Shown: positions 8,703-17,213 of the stretch, piece by piece
How positions within the stretch are numbered: position 1 is the stretch's first letter
Layout: the number at the start of each line of letters is the position of its first letter
Origin: SCUB01 sp041918675
Lineage (GTDB): Bacteria > Pseudomonadota > Alphaproteobacteria > Rhizobiales > Xanthobacteraceae
Assembly (NCBI GenBank): GCA_041918675.1
Contig: JAYRVF010000007.1
Span: 62,001-126,000, forward strand
DNA: 64,000 nt
Reading direction: 5' to 3'
Program-made: the position numbers and the translations under genes
Notes under the pieces: model-generated
Databases searched by the model: none
What the model was told of the DNA's origin: nothing
What the model saw: the letters and a program-made list of their open reading frames with translations, nothing else

Positions 8703-9934
8703 GTCGCCCCCCGGATGATGTCGACCGGGTGCAGCCGCGCCGCCTTGCGGGCGGGGAAATAGCCGGCGACCACGCTCGAGCCGAGCGCGACGCCGGTGGC
8801 GATGGCGTAATGCACCCAGGTATAGGCGATCGGCAGCCGGTTGGAATCGGAGAACGGCGTCTTGAATTCGAGCGAGCCGAGCCCGCGGCACATCAGATAG
8901 CCGAGCCCCCAGCCGATCATGGCGCCGATCAGGCCGATCACCAGCGCCTCGATCAGGAAGATGCGGCGCACGGTGCGCGCGCGAAAGCCGAGCGACTTCA
9001 TGATGGCGATGTCGCGCGTCTTCTCATGCGTGATCGTGGAGATGATGTTGTAGGTGCCGAAGCTCGCCACCAGCAGGATGGCGCCGACGATCGTGTACAT
9101 CAGCACGTTGCGCATCTGGATGGTGGAGAGCAGGTCCTCCTGCGATTCCTGCCATGAGATCGATTTGTAGCCGGTCTCCGCGCCGATGCGTTCGGCGATC
9201 AGCCGCGCGTCCATCGGATTGTTGGTGCGCACCCGGATCTCGTTGACGAGACCGGTCTGGTTTTCCAGCACCTGCGCGGTCTTGATCAGCACATAGGCGG
9301 TCGTCTCGTCGGTCATGCGGAAGCCGGAATGAAACGTGCCGACCACCGTCGCGGTGAGATTGACGTCGCCGGTCGTCGCCAGCGTCAGATTGGAATTGAC
9401 GCGGGCGCCGAGCTTCTCGGCGAGACGGTCGCCGATGATGACGGCGTTGTTGGCGCGATAGAGCGAGGCGAGCGTTCCCTGTCGCATCTTCACGGCGAGC
9501 GTGGAGACGTTCGGCTCGGTGCGCGGATCGATGCCGATGATCGAGACCGAGCGATTGCGGCCGGCGAAGCGGACGATCGCCTTGGACTGGACCGAGGGGG
9601 TCATCGCGCCGGGGACCCAGCTCCGCAACGCGCCGATCGTGGCGGCCGGGTTCTTGATGCCGCGCCGGCGCACGTTCGGGGTCAGGCCATGGATTTCGGC
9701 CGCGGCATAGGCGCCGTCGGCCGGCTGGCGCGTCGGCTCGCGCAGATCGTCGGAAATTGAAATATGCGGCAGGGCGTCGACCAGCGTCTTGATGAAGTCG
9801 TCCTGCGAACCTTCCATCATCGCGGCCATCATGATCGAAAAGCCGACGCCGGTGGCGACGCCGGCGATGGCGACGAGCGTCTGCCGCGCCCGGTTGCGCA
9901 CATGCGTCAGGGCGATGCCCAGCGTCAGGTTCAC
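8699..9934 (-). CDS. MacB/LolC-family ABC transporter permease
   Basis: A 411-residue permease with one N-terminal membrane helix, a large periplasmic domain (about 45-280) and three C-terminal helices, the FtsX/MacB_PCD layout. The start is a GTG that overlaps the stop of the adaptor gene (GTGA), and the end overlaps the ATPase gene (ATGA). The coupling implies a fixed stoichiometry among the three subunits. Confidence 0.88.
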   Translation of the reverse strand: MNLTLGIALTHVRNRARQTLVAIAGVATGVGFSIMMAAMMEGSQDDFIKTLVDALPHISISDDLREPTRQPADGAYAAAEIHGLTPNVRRRGIKNPAATIGALRSWVPGAMTPSVQSKAIVRFAGRNRSVSIIGIDPRTEPNVSTLAVKMRQGTLASLYRANNAVIIGDRLAEKLGARVNSNLTLATTGDVNLTATVVGTFHSGFRMTDETTAYVLIKTAQVLENQTGLVNEIRVRTNNPMDARLIAERIGAETGYKSISWQESQEDLLSTIQMRNVLMYTIVGAILLVASFGTYNIISTITHEKTRDIAIMKSLGFRARTVRRIFLIEALVIGLIGAMIGWGLGYLMCRGLGSLEFKTPFSDSNRLPIAYTWVHYAIATGVALGSSVVAGYFPARKAARLHPVDIIRGAT

Positions 9935-11013
9935 CGCGCGCCGTCCTCGATCGGCATCGCGCGGATGCGCGCGCCATCCTTGATGTTCGTCGTCGCCGGC
10001 GAGATCACCAACTCGCCTTGCTCGATCCCCGACGTGATTTCGAAAAAGCGCGAGCCGCGCAAACCGACCTCGACCTTGCGCGCGTGGGCGCGGCCATCCT
10101 TCGCGATCATGACCCCGGCGGCCGTCACCGCGTTGGCGGGCACGAGCACGACGTCGTTCTTCTCGCGGCTGATGATGTTGGCCTCCACGCTCATGCCGAC
10201 GCGCAGAGGCGTGTCGTCGGGCAGGCCGATTCGGACGCGGAAGGTCTTGGCCACGGGATCGCCGGCCGGCGTGATCTGCTTGACGGTGCCTTCGAGCGGC
10301 TGACCGGGAAAGGCGTCGGTGCGCAGCAGCGCCTGCTGTCCCACCTTGACGCGCGGAATGTCTTCCTCGTTGACGTCGGAGACGACCCAGAGCGGCTTGG
10401 GCAGGCCGACGCGGTAGAGGATGTTGCCGGGATCGACCATGTCGCCGACCTCGCCGTCTTCCTTGAGCACGACGCCGTCCATCGGCGACAGCAGCTTGTA
10501 GTAGTCGAGCCGCTGCGTCTGCGCGGCGATCTGCGCGCGCACGCGGGTCAGCTCGGTCTCCGCCTTCTGAAACGCCTGCGCCGTGGCGACGCCGCGCGCG
10601 TTCAATTGCGTCTGGCGATCGAATTCCTTGCGTTCGAATTCCTCGAGCGCGCGCAGGTCGTTCAGCGTCGCCTGCGCCTCCCGGTCGTCGAGGCGGGCGA
10701 GTACGTCGCCGCGCTTGACCTCGCCGCCCTCGCAGCGGCAGCGCTCGATGATGCGGCCGCGCACCAGCGGGGTGACGCGGGTCCAGGTCTCCGGCTCGAC
10801 CGCGCCGGTGGCGTAGACGATCTCGGCGGCGTTGCCGCGCTTGGCGGTCGCCACCGTGACGGCGATGCCGCGCCCGGCCGTCCACCAGACAAGCGCCGCC
10901 GCCGCGACCGCGATCGCGACGAGCCAGGCGAGCCGGGGCAGGCGGCGGGGACCGCGGGGAGGTTCGGTGCCGGCGGTTTCGCCAGCCGTCGATTGTGTTG
11001 AAGAAGCGTCCAT
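9931..11013 (-). CDS. HlyD/RND-type periplasmic adaptor of the ABC exporter
   Basis: A 360-residue membrane-fusion protein. It has one N-terminal transmembrane helix (about 27-46), a lipoyl-like half-motif, a coiled-coil hairpin (about 110-170) and beta-barrel domains. It probably bridges the permease to an outer-membrane channel. No TolC gene is present in the window. It carries a CRCEGG segment in the first lipoyl half, which is unusual for these adaptors. Confidence 0.87.
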   Translation of the reverse strand: MDASSTQSTAGETAGTEPPRGPRRLPRLAWLVAIAVAAAALVWWTAGRGIAVTVATAKRGNAAEIVYATGAVEPETWTRVTPLVRGRIIERCRCEGGEVKRGDVLARLDDREAQATLNDLRALEEFERKEFDRQTQLNARGVATAQAFQKAETELTRVRAQIAAQTQRLDYYKLLSPMDGVVLKEDGEVGDMVDPGNILYRVGLPKPLWVVSDVNEEDIPRVKVGQQALLRTDAFPGQPLEGTVKQITPAGDPVAKTFRVRIGLPDDTPLRVGMSVEANIISREKNDVVLVPANAVTAAGVMIAKDGRAHARKVEVGLRGSRFFEITSGIEQGELVISPATTNIKDGARIRAMPIEDGAR

Positions 11014-11089
11014 GGGGTCTCAATGATCCAATCGTTCGCGGGCCGCCTTGATCTAGTCACGCGACACGCCGGCCGCAATCGGGCCGTTT

Positions 11090-12421
11090 TCAGGCGACCG
11101 CGCGGATGATCGACGCCATCTTGCCGGCGATTTCCTCGATCTGCGCCTCGGAGATGATCAGCGGCGGCGTCAGCGCCAGCGTGTCGCCGACGGCACGGAT
11201 CATCGCGTCGTGGTCGTGGAAGGCACTGTTGAGGGCGTCGATGCCGCGCCGGCCGAAGGCGTCGGGTCGGGAGGCGAGATCGATGCCGGCGGTCAGCCCG
11301 ACCGTGCGGATGTCCAGCACGTTGGGAAGGTCCTTCAGGCCCATGATGGCGTCGGCCCAGATCGGCTCGAGCTTGCGGGCGCGGGCGAAGAGATCCTCGT
11401 CGCGGTAGAGGTCGAGCGTGGCCAGCCCGGCCGCGCAGGCCAGCGGATGGGCCGAGTAGGTGTAGCCGTGGAACAGCTCGATGGCGTGCTCGGGCCCCTT
11501 CATGAAGGCGTCGTGGATGGCGTCGCGCACCAGCACGCCGCCCATCGGCACCGCGCCGTTGGTCACGCCCTTGGCGAAGGTGATCATGTCCGGCAGGACG
11601 CCGTAGCGTTCGGCGGCGAAAGCGAAGCCCAGCCGCCCGAAGCCGGTGATGACCTCGTCGAGGATGAGGAGAATGCCGTGCTTGTCGCAGATCGCACGCA
11701 GGCGTTGCAGATAGCCCTTGGGCGTGGCGAGCACGCCGGTCGATCCGGCCATCGGCTCGACGATGACCGCCGCGATGGTGCCCTGGCCGTGCAGCGCGAC
11801 CATGCGTTCGAGCTCGTCGGCCAGATGCGCGCCCCATTCCGGCTCGCCCTTGGTGAAGGCCTGATGCGCGCGGTCGTAGGTGGTGGGCAGATGATCGACG
11901 CCGGCGATCAGCGCGCCGAAGAAGCGGCGGTTGTTGGCGATGCCGCCAACGGCGGTGCCGCCGAAGCCGACGCCGTGATAGCCGCGCTCGCGGCCGATGA
12001 GGCGCGTGCGGCCGCCTTCGCCCTTCACGTTGAAATAGGCGAGCGCGATCTTCAGCGCGGTGTCGACCGCCTCCGAGCCGGAATTGGTGAAGAAGACGTG
12101 GTTGAGGTCGCCGGGCGCGAGGCTGGCGATGCGGCCGGCGAGCTCGAACGCCTTGGGATGGCCGAACTGGAAGGCGGGCGCGTAGTCGAGCGTCTCGGCC
12201 TGCTTTCGGATCGCGGCGACGATCGGGTCGCGGTTGTGGCCGGCATTGGCGCACCACATGCCGGCGGCGCCGTCGATCACCTTGCGGCCGTCGGCGGTGA
12301 TGTAATGCATGTCCTTGGCGGCCGTGACCATGCGCGGCCCAAGCTTGAATGCGCGGTTGGCCGTGAACGGCATCCAGTAGGCGGAAAGGTCGTTGGGGAG
12401 GGCGGAGGCCTTGGTCGGCAT
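11090..12421 (-). CDS. class III omega-amino acid:pyruvate aminotransferase
   Basis: A 443-residue PLP enzyme of fold type I. It contains the cofactor-binding NSGSEAVDTA, the acidic motif ILDEVITGFGR and the Schiff-base lysine in TFAKGVTNGAVPMGG. Similarity in the N-terminal LSAYWMPFTANR and GMWCANAGHN segments points to beta-alanine/omega-amino acid:pyruvate transaminases. The substrate is inferred from the family. It lies 76 bp upstream of the exporter operon on the same strand. Confidence 0.88.
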   Translation of the reverse strand: MPTKASALPNDLSAYWMPFTANRAFKLGPRMVTAAKDMHYITADGRKVIDGAAGMWCANAGHNRDPIVAAIRKQAETLDYAPAFQFGHPKAFELAGRIASLAPGDLNHVFFTNSGSEAVDTALKIALAYFNVKGEGGRTRLIGRERGYHGVGFGGTAVGGIANNRRFFGALIAGVDHLPTTYDRAHQAFTKGEPEWGAHLADELERMVALHGQGTIAAVIVEPMAGSTGVLATPKGYLQRLRAICDKHGILLILDEVITGFGRLGFAFAAERYGVLPDMITFAKGVTNGAVPMGGVLVRDAIHDAFMKGPEHAIELFHGYTYSAHPLACAAGLATLDLYRDEDLFARARKLEPIWADAIMGLKDLPNVLDIRTVGLTAGIDLASRPDAFGRRGIDALNSAFHDHDAMIRAVGDTLALTPPLIISEAQIEEIAGKMASIIRAVA

Positions 12422-12435
12422 GATTTCATTCTTTC

Positions 12436-12520
12436 GGCGTCGTCATGGTCGGGCAACCGGGTCCGGCCGCTGGCCGGTCCGCGTGTAAACTTGTCCCGGC
12501 CATCCACGGCTGGAATTATC
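12436..12520. repeat. left REP-like palindromic element
   Basis: GC-rich repetitive DNA of the kind that ends in GGCCATCCACG and is common between alphaproteobacterial genes. It contains GTCCCGGCCATCCACG (12493-12508). The exact inverse occurs at 12817-12832, on the other side of the GIY-YIG gene. Confidence 0.65.
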
Positions 12521-12525
12521 GGCTC

Positions 12526-12814
12526 ATGGCAGCCAATGTTTATATCCTGTCCAACCGTCCAAACGGTACTCTTTATGTCGGCGTCACCCGCGAACTCGTC
12601 CGGCGCCTCGGCGAGCATCGAGGCGGCGCGGTTCCCGGCTTCACGCGGCGCTATGGCATCAAGCGGCTGGTGCATTTCGGGGTCCCACGACGATATTCGA
12701 ACGGCGATCCAGCGCGAACGAAACATGAAGCATTGGCCACGCGCCTGGAAGGTGCGGCTCATTCATGCCGACACCCCGGAATGGCGTGATCTGTTTGAGG
12801 ACATCTGCAAATAA
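12526..12814 (+). pseudogene. GIY-YIG endonuclease-like protein, frameshifted
   Basis: The first part (from the ATG at 12526) reads as a small GIY-YIG protein: NVYILSNRPNGTLYVGVTREL followed by GAVPGFTRRYG and RLVHFGV. At the CCC of 12684-12686 the frame breaks. Removing one C restores the family sequence HDDIRTAIQRERNMKHWPRA, continuing to a stop at 12812-12814. The repaired protein would be about 95 residues, normal for this family. It is therefore a one-base frameshift or a sequencing error. The gene lies exactly between inverted REP-like repeats, the right one starting 3 bp after the stop. Confidence 0.82.
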
Positions 12815-12935
12815 GGCGTGGATGGCCGGGACGAGCCCGGCCATGACGATAAACCCGGCCATGACGACAAGAGTGAGTTTGCCTGGAATTGATTCTCCGT
12901 CATGCCCAGCCTTGTGCCGGGCATCGACGTCTCGT
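12815..12935. repeat. right REP-like palindromic elements
   Basis: The stretch starts with CGTGGATGGCCGGGAC (12817-12832), the perfect inverse of 12493-12508. CCCGGCCATGACGA then occurs twice (12836-12849, 12854-12867), followed by a looser palindrome with TGCCC (12903-12907) and GGGCA (12919-12923). These look like dispersed intergenic palindromes. Confidence 0.65.
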
Positions 12936-13065
12936 GCTTTTTCGGAAGCGATGCCGCAATGGCCAACGGCGCATCGCGAACCCGCCGGATGATCCCCCGC
13001 TTGCCGCCCACCACCCCGGCTGCTATCCCCGGCGCGACGTTCAGCTTGACCTGATTTGCAGCCCG

Positions 13066-14601
13066 ATGGCCGACAAACCGAAAAAGCCCCAGAAGCTCAA
13101 GGCTCGCCTGCCGCGCGGCCTCGCCGATCGCGGGCCCGCCGATATCGCCGCGACCCGCGCGATGATCGCGAAAATTCAGAAGGTCTACGAGCTCTACGGC
13201 TTCGAGCCGGTGGAGACGCCGGCGATCGAATACACCGACGCGCTCGGCAAGTTTCTGCCGGACCAGGACCGTCCCAACGAAGGCGTGTTCTCGTTCCAGG
13301 ACGACGACGAGCAATGGTTGAGCTTGCGCTACGACCTGACCGCGCCGCTCGCGCGCTATGTCGCGGAGAATTTCCAGTCGCTTGCGCTGCCCTATCGCAG
13401 CTATCGCTACGGCTGGGTGTTCCGCAACGAAAAACCGGGGCCGGGGCGCTTCCGCCAGTTCATGCAGTTCGACGCCGACACGGTGGGCAGCGCGTCGCCC
13501 GCCGCCGACGCCGAGATGTGCATGATGGCGGCGGACGCGATGGAGGCGCTGGGCTTTGCGCGCGGGCAATATGTGGTGAAGGTCAACAACCGCAAGGTGC
13601 TGGATGGCGTGATGGAGGCGATCGGCGTCGGCGATGAAACACAGAAGCTGACAGTGCTAAGGGCTTTCGACAAAGCGGACAAATTTCCTCTTGAGGAAAT
13701 TGAGAAGCTTCTGCGTCAAGGCAGAAGAGATCCGAGTGGCGATTTTACCAAAGGTGCAAACTTAACCGATGATCAAATCAAGGCCATTGCGGCTGCGCGC
13801 AAATTTTTTACCCGTGATTGGGAGAAGCCATTCACAATTGATGTGTATCGTCGTTACCTCAGACGAACTGTTCCTGCGTTGACATGGTCAAGCTTAATCG
13901 AAGTCGGTTTTTGCGAATTGAACGAAATACGGAAGTTGATTCGAGCGGCGGATTACGGCGCCGACCGTATTCGCATCGATCCCTCCGTCGTGCGCGGCCT
14001 CGAATATTACACTGGCCCGGTGTTCGAGGTTGAACTGCTGATCGAGACCAAGGACGAAAAGGGCCGCCCGGTGCGCTTCGGCTCGGTCGGCGGCGGCGGG
14101 CGCTATGACGGGCTCGTCTCGCGCTTTCGCGGCGAGCCGGTGCCGGCGACGGGCTTTTCCATCGGCGTGTCGCGGCTGCGCGCGGCGCTCGATCTCATCG
14201 GAAAAGATTCAACACCGACCGCTTACGGCCCCGTGGTCGTCACGGTGTTCGACAAGGATCGGCTCGCGGACTACCAGCAAATGGTTGCCACGCTGCGCGC
14301 GGCGGGCATCCGCGCCGAACTCTATCTCGGCAATCCCAAGAACATGGGCAACCAGCTCAAATATGCCGACCGCCGCAACAGCCCTTGCGTCGTCATTCAG
14401 GGGTCGGACGAAAAGGCGCGCGGCGAAGTCCAGATCAAGGATTTGATCGAGGGCGCGAAGGCCGCCGCCGCGATCGCCTCCAACGAGGAATGGCGCGCCG
14501 GCCGCCCGGCGCAATTCTCCTGCCGCGAAGATGAAATGGTGGCAAAAGTGCGCGAGCTTCTCGCCCGCCATCAGGTCGGCTGGGCGCGCGGCGAAGGCTG
14601 A
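13066..14601 (+). CDS. hisS: histidyl-tRNA synthetase, alphaproteobacterial type
   Basis: A class II synthetase that charges tRNA-His. The 511-residue protein has a motif 2 region of the form FRNEKPGPGRFRQF, RGLEYYTGPVFE in place of the canonical histidine motif RGLDYYNRTVFE, and motif 3 GFSIGVSRL. These are traits of the alphaproteobacterial HisRS that reads a non-canonical tRNA-His. The start at MADKPKK was chosen because upstream sequence is repetitive DNA. The codons for about residues 194-297 are strikingly AT-richer than the flanks, which suggests a replaced segment. It is convergent with the next gene, 3 bp apart. Confidence 0.95.
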   Translation: MADKPKKPQKLKARLPRGLADRGPADIAATRAMIAKIQKVYELYGFEPVETPAIEYTDALGKFLPDQDRPNEGVFSFQDDDEQWLSLRYDLTAPLARYVAENFQSLALPYRSYRYGWVFRNEKPGPGRFRQFMQFDADTVGSASPAADAEMCMMAADAMEALGFARGQYVVKVNNRKVLDGVMEAIGVGDETQKLTVLRAFDKADKFPLEEIEKLLRQGRRDPSGDFTKGANLTDDQIKAIAAARKFFTRDWEKPFTIDVYRRYLRRTVPALTWSSLIEVGFCELNEIRKLIRAADYGADRIRIDPSVVRGLEYYTGPVFEVELLIETKDEKGRPVRFGSVGGGGRYDGLVSRFRGEPVPATGFSIGVSRLRAALDLIGKDSTPTAYGPVVVTVFDKDRLADYQQMVATLRAAGIRAELYLGNPKNMGNQLKYADRRNSPCVVIQGSDEKARGEVQIKDLIEGAKAAAAIASNEEWRAGRPAQFSCREDEMVAKVRELLARHQVGWARGEG

Positions 14602-14604
14602 CCG

Positions 14605-15126
14605 CTACCGCGCCGGGATCAGCTTCATCACGTCGCGGATGTCTTTCAGGTTCATCTTGATCCCCGGCATGATGATGTCGCCGGGGCGCTGGTTGCTCAG
14701 GCAGGGGCTTAGCCATTTCGCCTGAATGGTCATCGTGCTCGCGCCCGGCCGCGGTCCGCCCTCGATATTGGTCGTCACCTTCACCGAATAGGCCGAGTTG
14801 AAATCGCCGGTGATCTCCGAATGCGCGGTCGACTTCATGCCGCCGAAGGAGCAGACCGAATCGATGACGATGGTGTCGCCGACCTTGGTGATGTCCTTGC
14901 GCGAACATTGCTCTTGAATGTTGCCGACGATCGTCGTCATCTCCTTGTCGATCGTGGCGTCGGTGCAATGCTGCATGGCGGGCAGGCCGGCGGTCGCGCC
15001 CTCGCGCAGCATCGTCATTTCCCAGAGGCCGGCCTTGCGTGTCGGCAATTCGGTCGCGCCGGCGGCGGAAACGGCCAGGAGCGTGCCGGGCAGCAGGGCG
15101 AGAAAGGCGCGCGCGAAGCTTGTCAT
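14605..15126 (-). CDS. DUF3617 family exported protein
   Basis: A 173-residue protein with an N-terminal signal peptide (cleavage near AAGA) and the DUF3617 hallmark KAGLWEMTM. It has four cysteines in the mature part, including CTDA, QCSRKD and VCSFGG, that could form disulfides in the periplasm. Function is unknown for the family. Confidence 0.8.
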   Translation of the reverse strand: MTSFARAFLALLPGTLLAVSAAGATELPTRKAGLWEMTMLREGATAGLPAMQHCTDATIDKEMTTIVGNIQEQCSRKDITKVGDTIVIDSVCSFGGMKSTAHSEITGDFNSAYSVKVTTNIEGGPRPGASTMTIQAKWLSPCLSNQRPGDIIMPGIKMNLKDIRDVMKLIPAR

Positions 15127-15162
15127 CGGCTGTCTCCGGTTGGCGGCGATGGCGGTGCGGCG

Positions 15163-15471
15163 CTAATAGGCGACCCGCGACGCGGTCGGTCGCGGATAGG
15201 GGCGCGGCCAGAGGCAGGCGAAGCTGATGTAGCCGCCATAGCGCGCCTGCACGGCCAGGAGCTTCGGCACCTTGCCATAAGCCGCGCAATGGGCCGTCGC
15301 CGTTTCGCGGACGTTGATGGTCCGCGCCAGCGGGTAGGCGATGATGCCGCCGGTGTCGTTGCCCTTGTAGGGCGGCACCCATTCGGCGCCGGCCGGCAGG
15401 GACGTCGCGAGCGCGGCGGCCGCCAGGCAAAGCACGGTCGCGCACGCGCGCGCGGAAAAGAACGTCTGCAT
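15163..15471 (-). CDS. small exported hypothetical protein
   Basis: A 102-residue protein with a clear signal peptide (to about residue 29, ending LPAGA) and a short mature domain with two cysteines (AHCAAYGK and FACLWP). I recognise no domain. The start at 15471 puts the signal sequence at the N-terminus. It lies 36 bp upstream of the DUF3617 gene on the same strand, so both may be co-transcribed envelope proteins. Confidence 0.65.
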   Translation of the reverse strand: MQTFFSARACATVLCLAAAALATSLPAGAEWVPPYKGNDTGGIIAYPLARTINVRETATAHCAAYGKVPKLLAVQARYGGYISFACLWPRPYPRPTASRVAY

Positions 15472-15686
15472 CCATGCGTCTCCAGGGACGATTCCGCAGT
15501 CACCATAGCCCGCCTCGCCGGCGAGCGAAATCGGGTCGCGGGCGAAAAGCGCGCGACTGTGCCTATCGTGCAAGCACGAGGCCGAAGCAAATAGCGCGCG
15601 CGAATTGGGCGCGACTGTCGCCCCGCCGCACTTGACCCCGGCGGTGGATCGCGGCACCTTCCCGCGCGATCGGGGAGGAGCAGCCG

Positions 15687-16184
15687 ATGACCGGACGCAA
15701 GCCAATAAGCCGCTTGGGATTTGGCGCCGCCACGACCGCGCTGACGGGCGCGCTTTTGGGCATGCTCATGGCCGCGCTGCCGGGCCCGGCCGCGCGCGAG
15801 GCCCAAGCCGCCGGCATCATCGAACGCATGATCACCCTGTCCGGCCCGCGTTACGACGCCGTGCTGCCGCCCTGCGACCAGGCGCTCGATTGGATTTCCT
15901 CGCAATTCGCGCGCAAGGAAGCCGGCTACTGGAATTCGGCGTTGGCGATCTCCGGGTTCGACCGTGTCCGCGAGGTCGCGACGATGCCCTGGGCGAACGA
16001 CGCGATCCCGCGCCGCTTCTGCTCGGCCCGCGCCTTCGTCAGCGATGGCAAGGCGCGCATGGTGTATTACTCCATCATCGAGGATGGCGGCATCGCGAGC
16101 TTGGGCTACGGGGTCGAATGGTGCGTCGTCGGGCTCGATCGCAACTGGGCCTATCATCCGCGCTGCCGGGCGGCCCGGCCCTGA
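15687..16184 (+). CDS. exported hypothetical protein conserved in Hyphomicrobiales
   Basis: A 165-residue protein with a long N-terminal signal or anchor (about 10-42) and a small globular domain. The segments RRFCSARAFVSDGKARMVYYS and WCVVGLDRNWAYHPRC, with three cysteines, look like a known conserved hypothetical family of rhizobia-like bacteria. No function is known. It diverges from the gene at 15163. Confidence 0.75.
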   Translation: MTGRKPISRLGFGAATTALTGALLGMLMAALPGPAAREAQAAGIIERMITLSGPRYDAVLPPCDQALDWISSQFARKEAGYWNSALAISGFDRVREVATMPWANDAIPRRFCSARAFVSDGKARMVYYSIIEDGGIASLGYGVEWCVVGLDRNWAYHPRCRAARP

Positions 16185-16391
16185 GCCGCCGCGCGGCCAT
16201 CCCGCGCGGTCATTCCACACGGTCGTTCCGACCCGCCAGTCAAAGCGCAACTCCGAGACCCAGCGGACCGCGACGGGCCCCGCGCCCCCTCCCCCGATCT
16301 GGGGAAGGCGATTTTTTGTTCTTGAAACGTTCTTGTTGGCTCGCTAGGGTTCGACGCCCAGTCGGGCAGGAATAGTCATGAGGGGGCGGGA

Positions 16392-17144
16392 ATGCGTGGC
16401 GCCATTCGGGGTTTGAGAACAGGGCACGGGGAACGCGTCGGCGCGGGGCGGGGGCCGCGGCGCGCGCTCGGGGCGTTCGCCGTGGTCGCGGCGATCGCGG
16501 CGACCTTGACGGCGGGGCTTGCGCCCGCCGCCGCGCAGGATCGCCGGCAGAACGCGCCGGGCCAGTTCGACTATTATGTCCTGTCGCTGTCATGGTCGCC
16601 CTCCTTCTGCGAGTCGGCGAGCGAGAGCGGCAAGTCGGGACGCTCGGCCGAGATTCAATGCGGCGGCCGGCCCTTCTCCTTCGTGGTGCACGGGCTGTGG
16701 CCGCAATATGAGCGCGGCTTCCCGGATTATTGCCAGCGGCCGGCGCCGCGCCTTAATCGCGGCATCGTCTCCTCGATGCTCGATCTCATGCCCGCGCCCG
16801 GCCTGATCTTCAACGAGTGGGACAAACACGGCACCTGCTCGGGCCTTTCCCCGCGCGCGTATTTCGAGACGATCCGCAAGGCGCGCGCGAGCATCAAGAT
16901 TCCGGAGGAGTTCATCGACCTTCGCGAGACGAAATTGGTTTCGCCGGGCGAGGTCAAGGACGCGTTCCTGAAGGCCAATGGCGGCCTGAGCGCGTCGGCG
17001 ATCGCGGTCACCTGCGACAGCAAGCGCCTGAGCGAAGTGCGCATCTGCATGACCCGGCAGCTCGAATTCCGCGACTGCCACGAGATCGAGCGGCGCGCCT
17101 GCCGTCGCGATAAGGTGGTGATGCCGCCGGTGCGCGGCGGCTGA
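16392..17144 (+). CDS. ribonuclease T2 family protein
   Basis: RNase T2 enzymes are exported endonucleases that cut single-stranded RNA through a 2',3'-cyclic phosphate. This 250-residue protein has a signal sequence (about 24-48). It has both active-site boxes: CAS I VVHGLWPQY with His100, and CAS II FNEWDKHGTCSG with Glu142 and His146. Eight or more cysteines are present, as expected for a periplasmic member. Its likely role is RNA scavenging. Confidence 0.92.
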   Translation: MRGAIRGLRTGHGERVGAGRGPRRALGAFAVVAAIAATLTAGLAPAAAQDRRQNAPGQFDYYVLSLSWSPSFCESASESGKSGRSAEIQCGGRPFSFVVHGLWPQYERGFPDYCQRPAPRLNRGIVSSMLDLMPAPGLIFNEWDKHGTCSGLSPRAYFETIRKARASIKIPEEFIDLRETKLVSPGEVKDAFLKANGGLSASAIAVTCDSKRLSEVRICMTRQLEFRDCHEIERRACRRDKVVMPPVRGG

Positions 17145-17213
17145 CGGCGCGTCCCGACGGGGTCGCGCCGCGCCGGGAGCCATGCGGTTGTCCGCCGCGT
17201 CGATCGGGACGGC

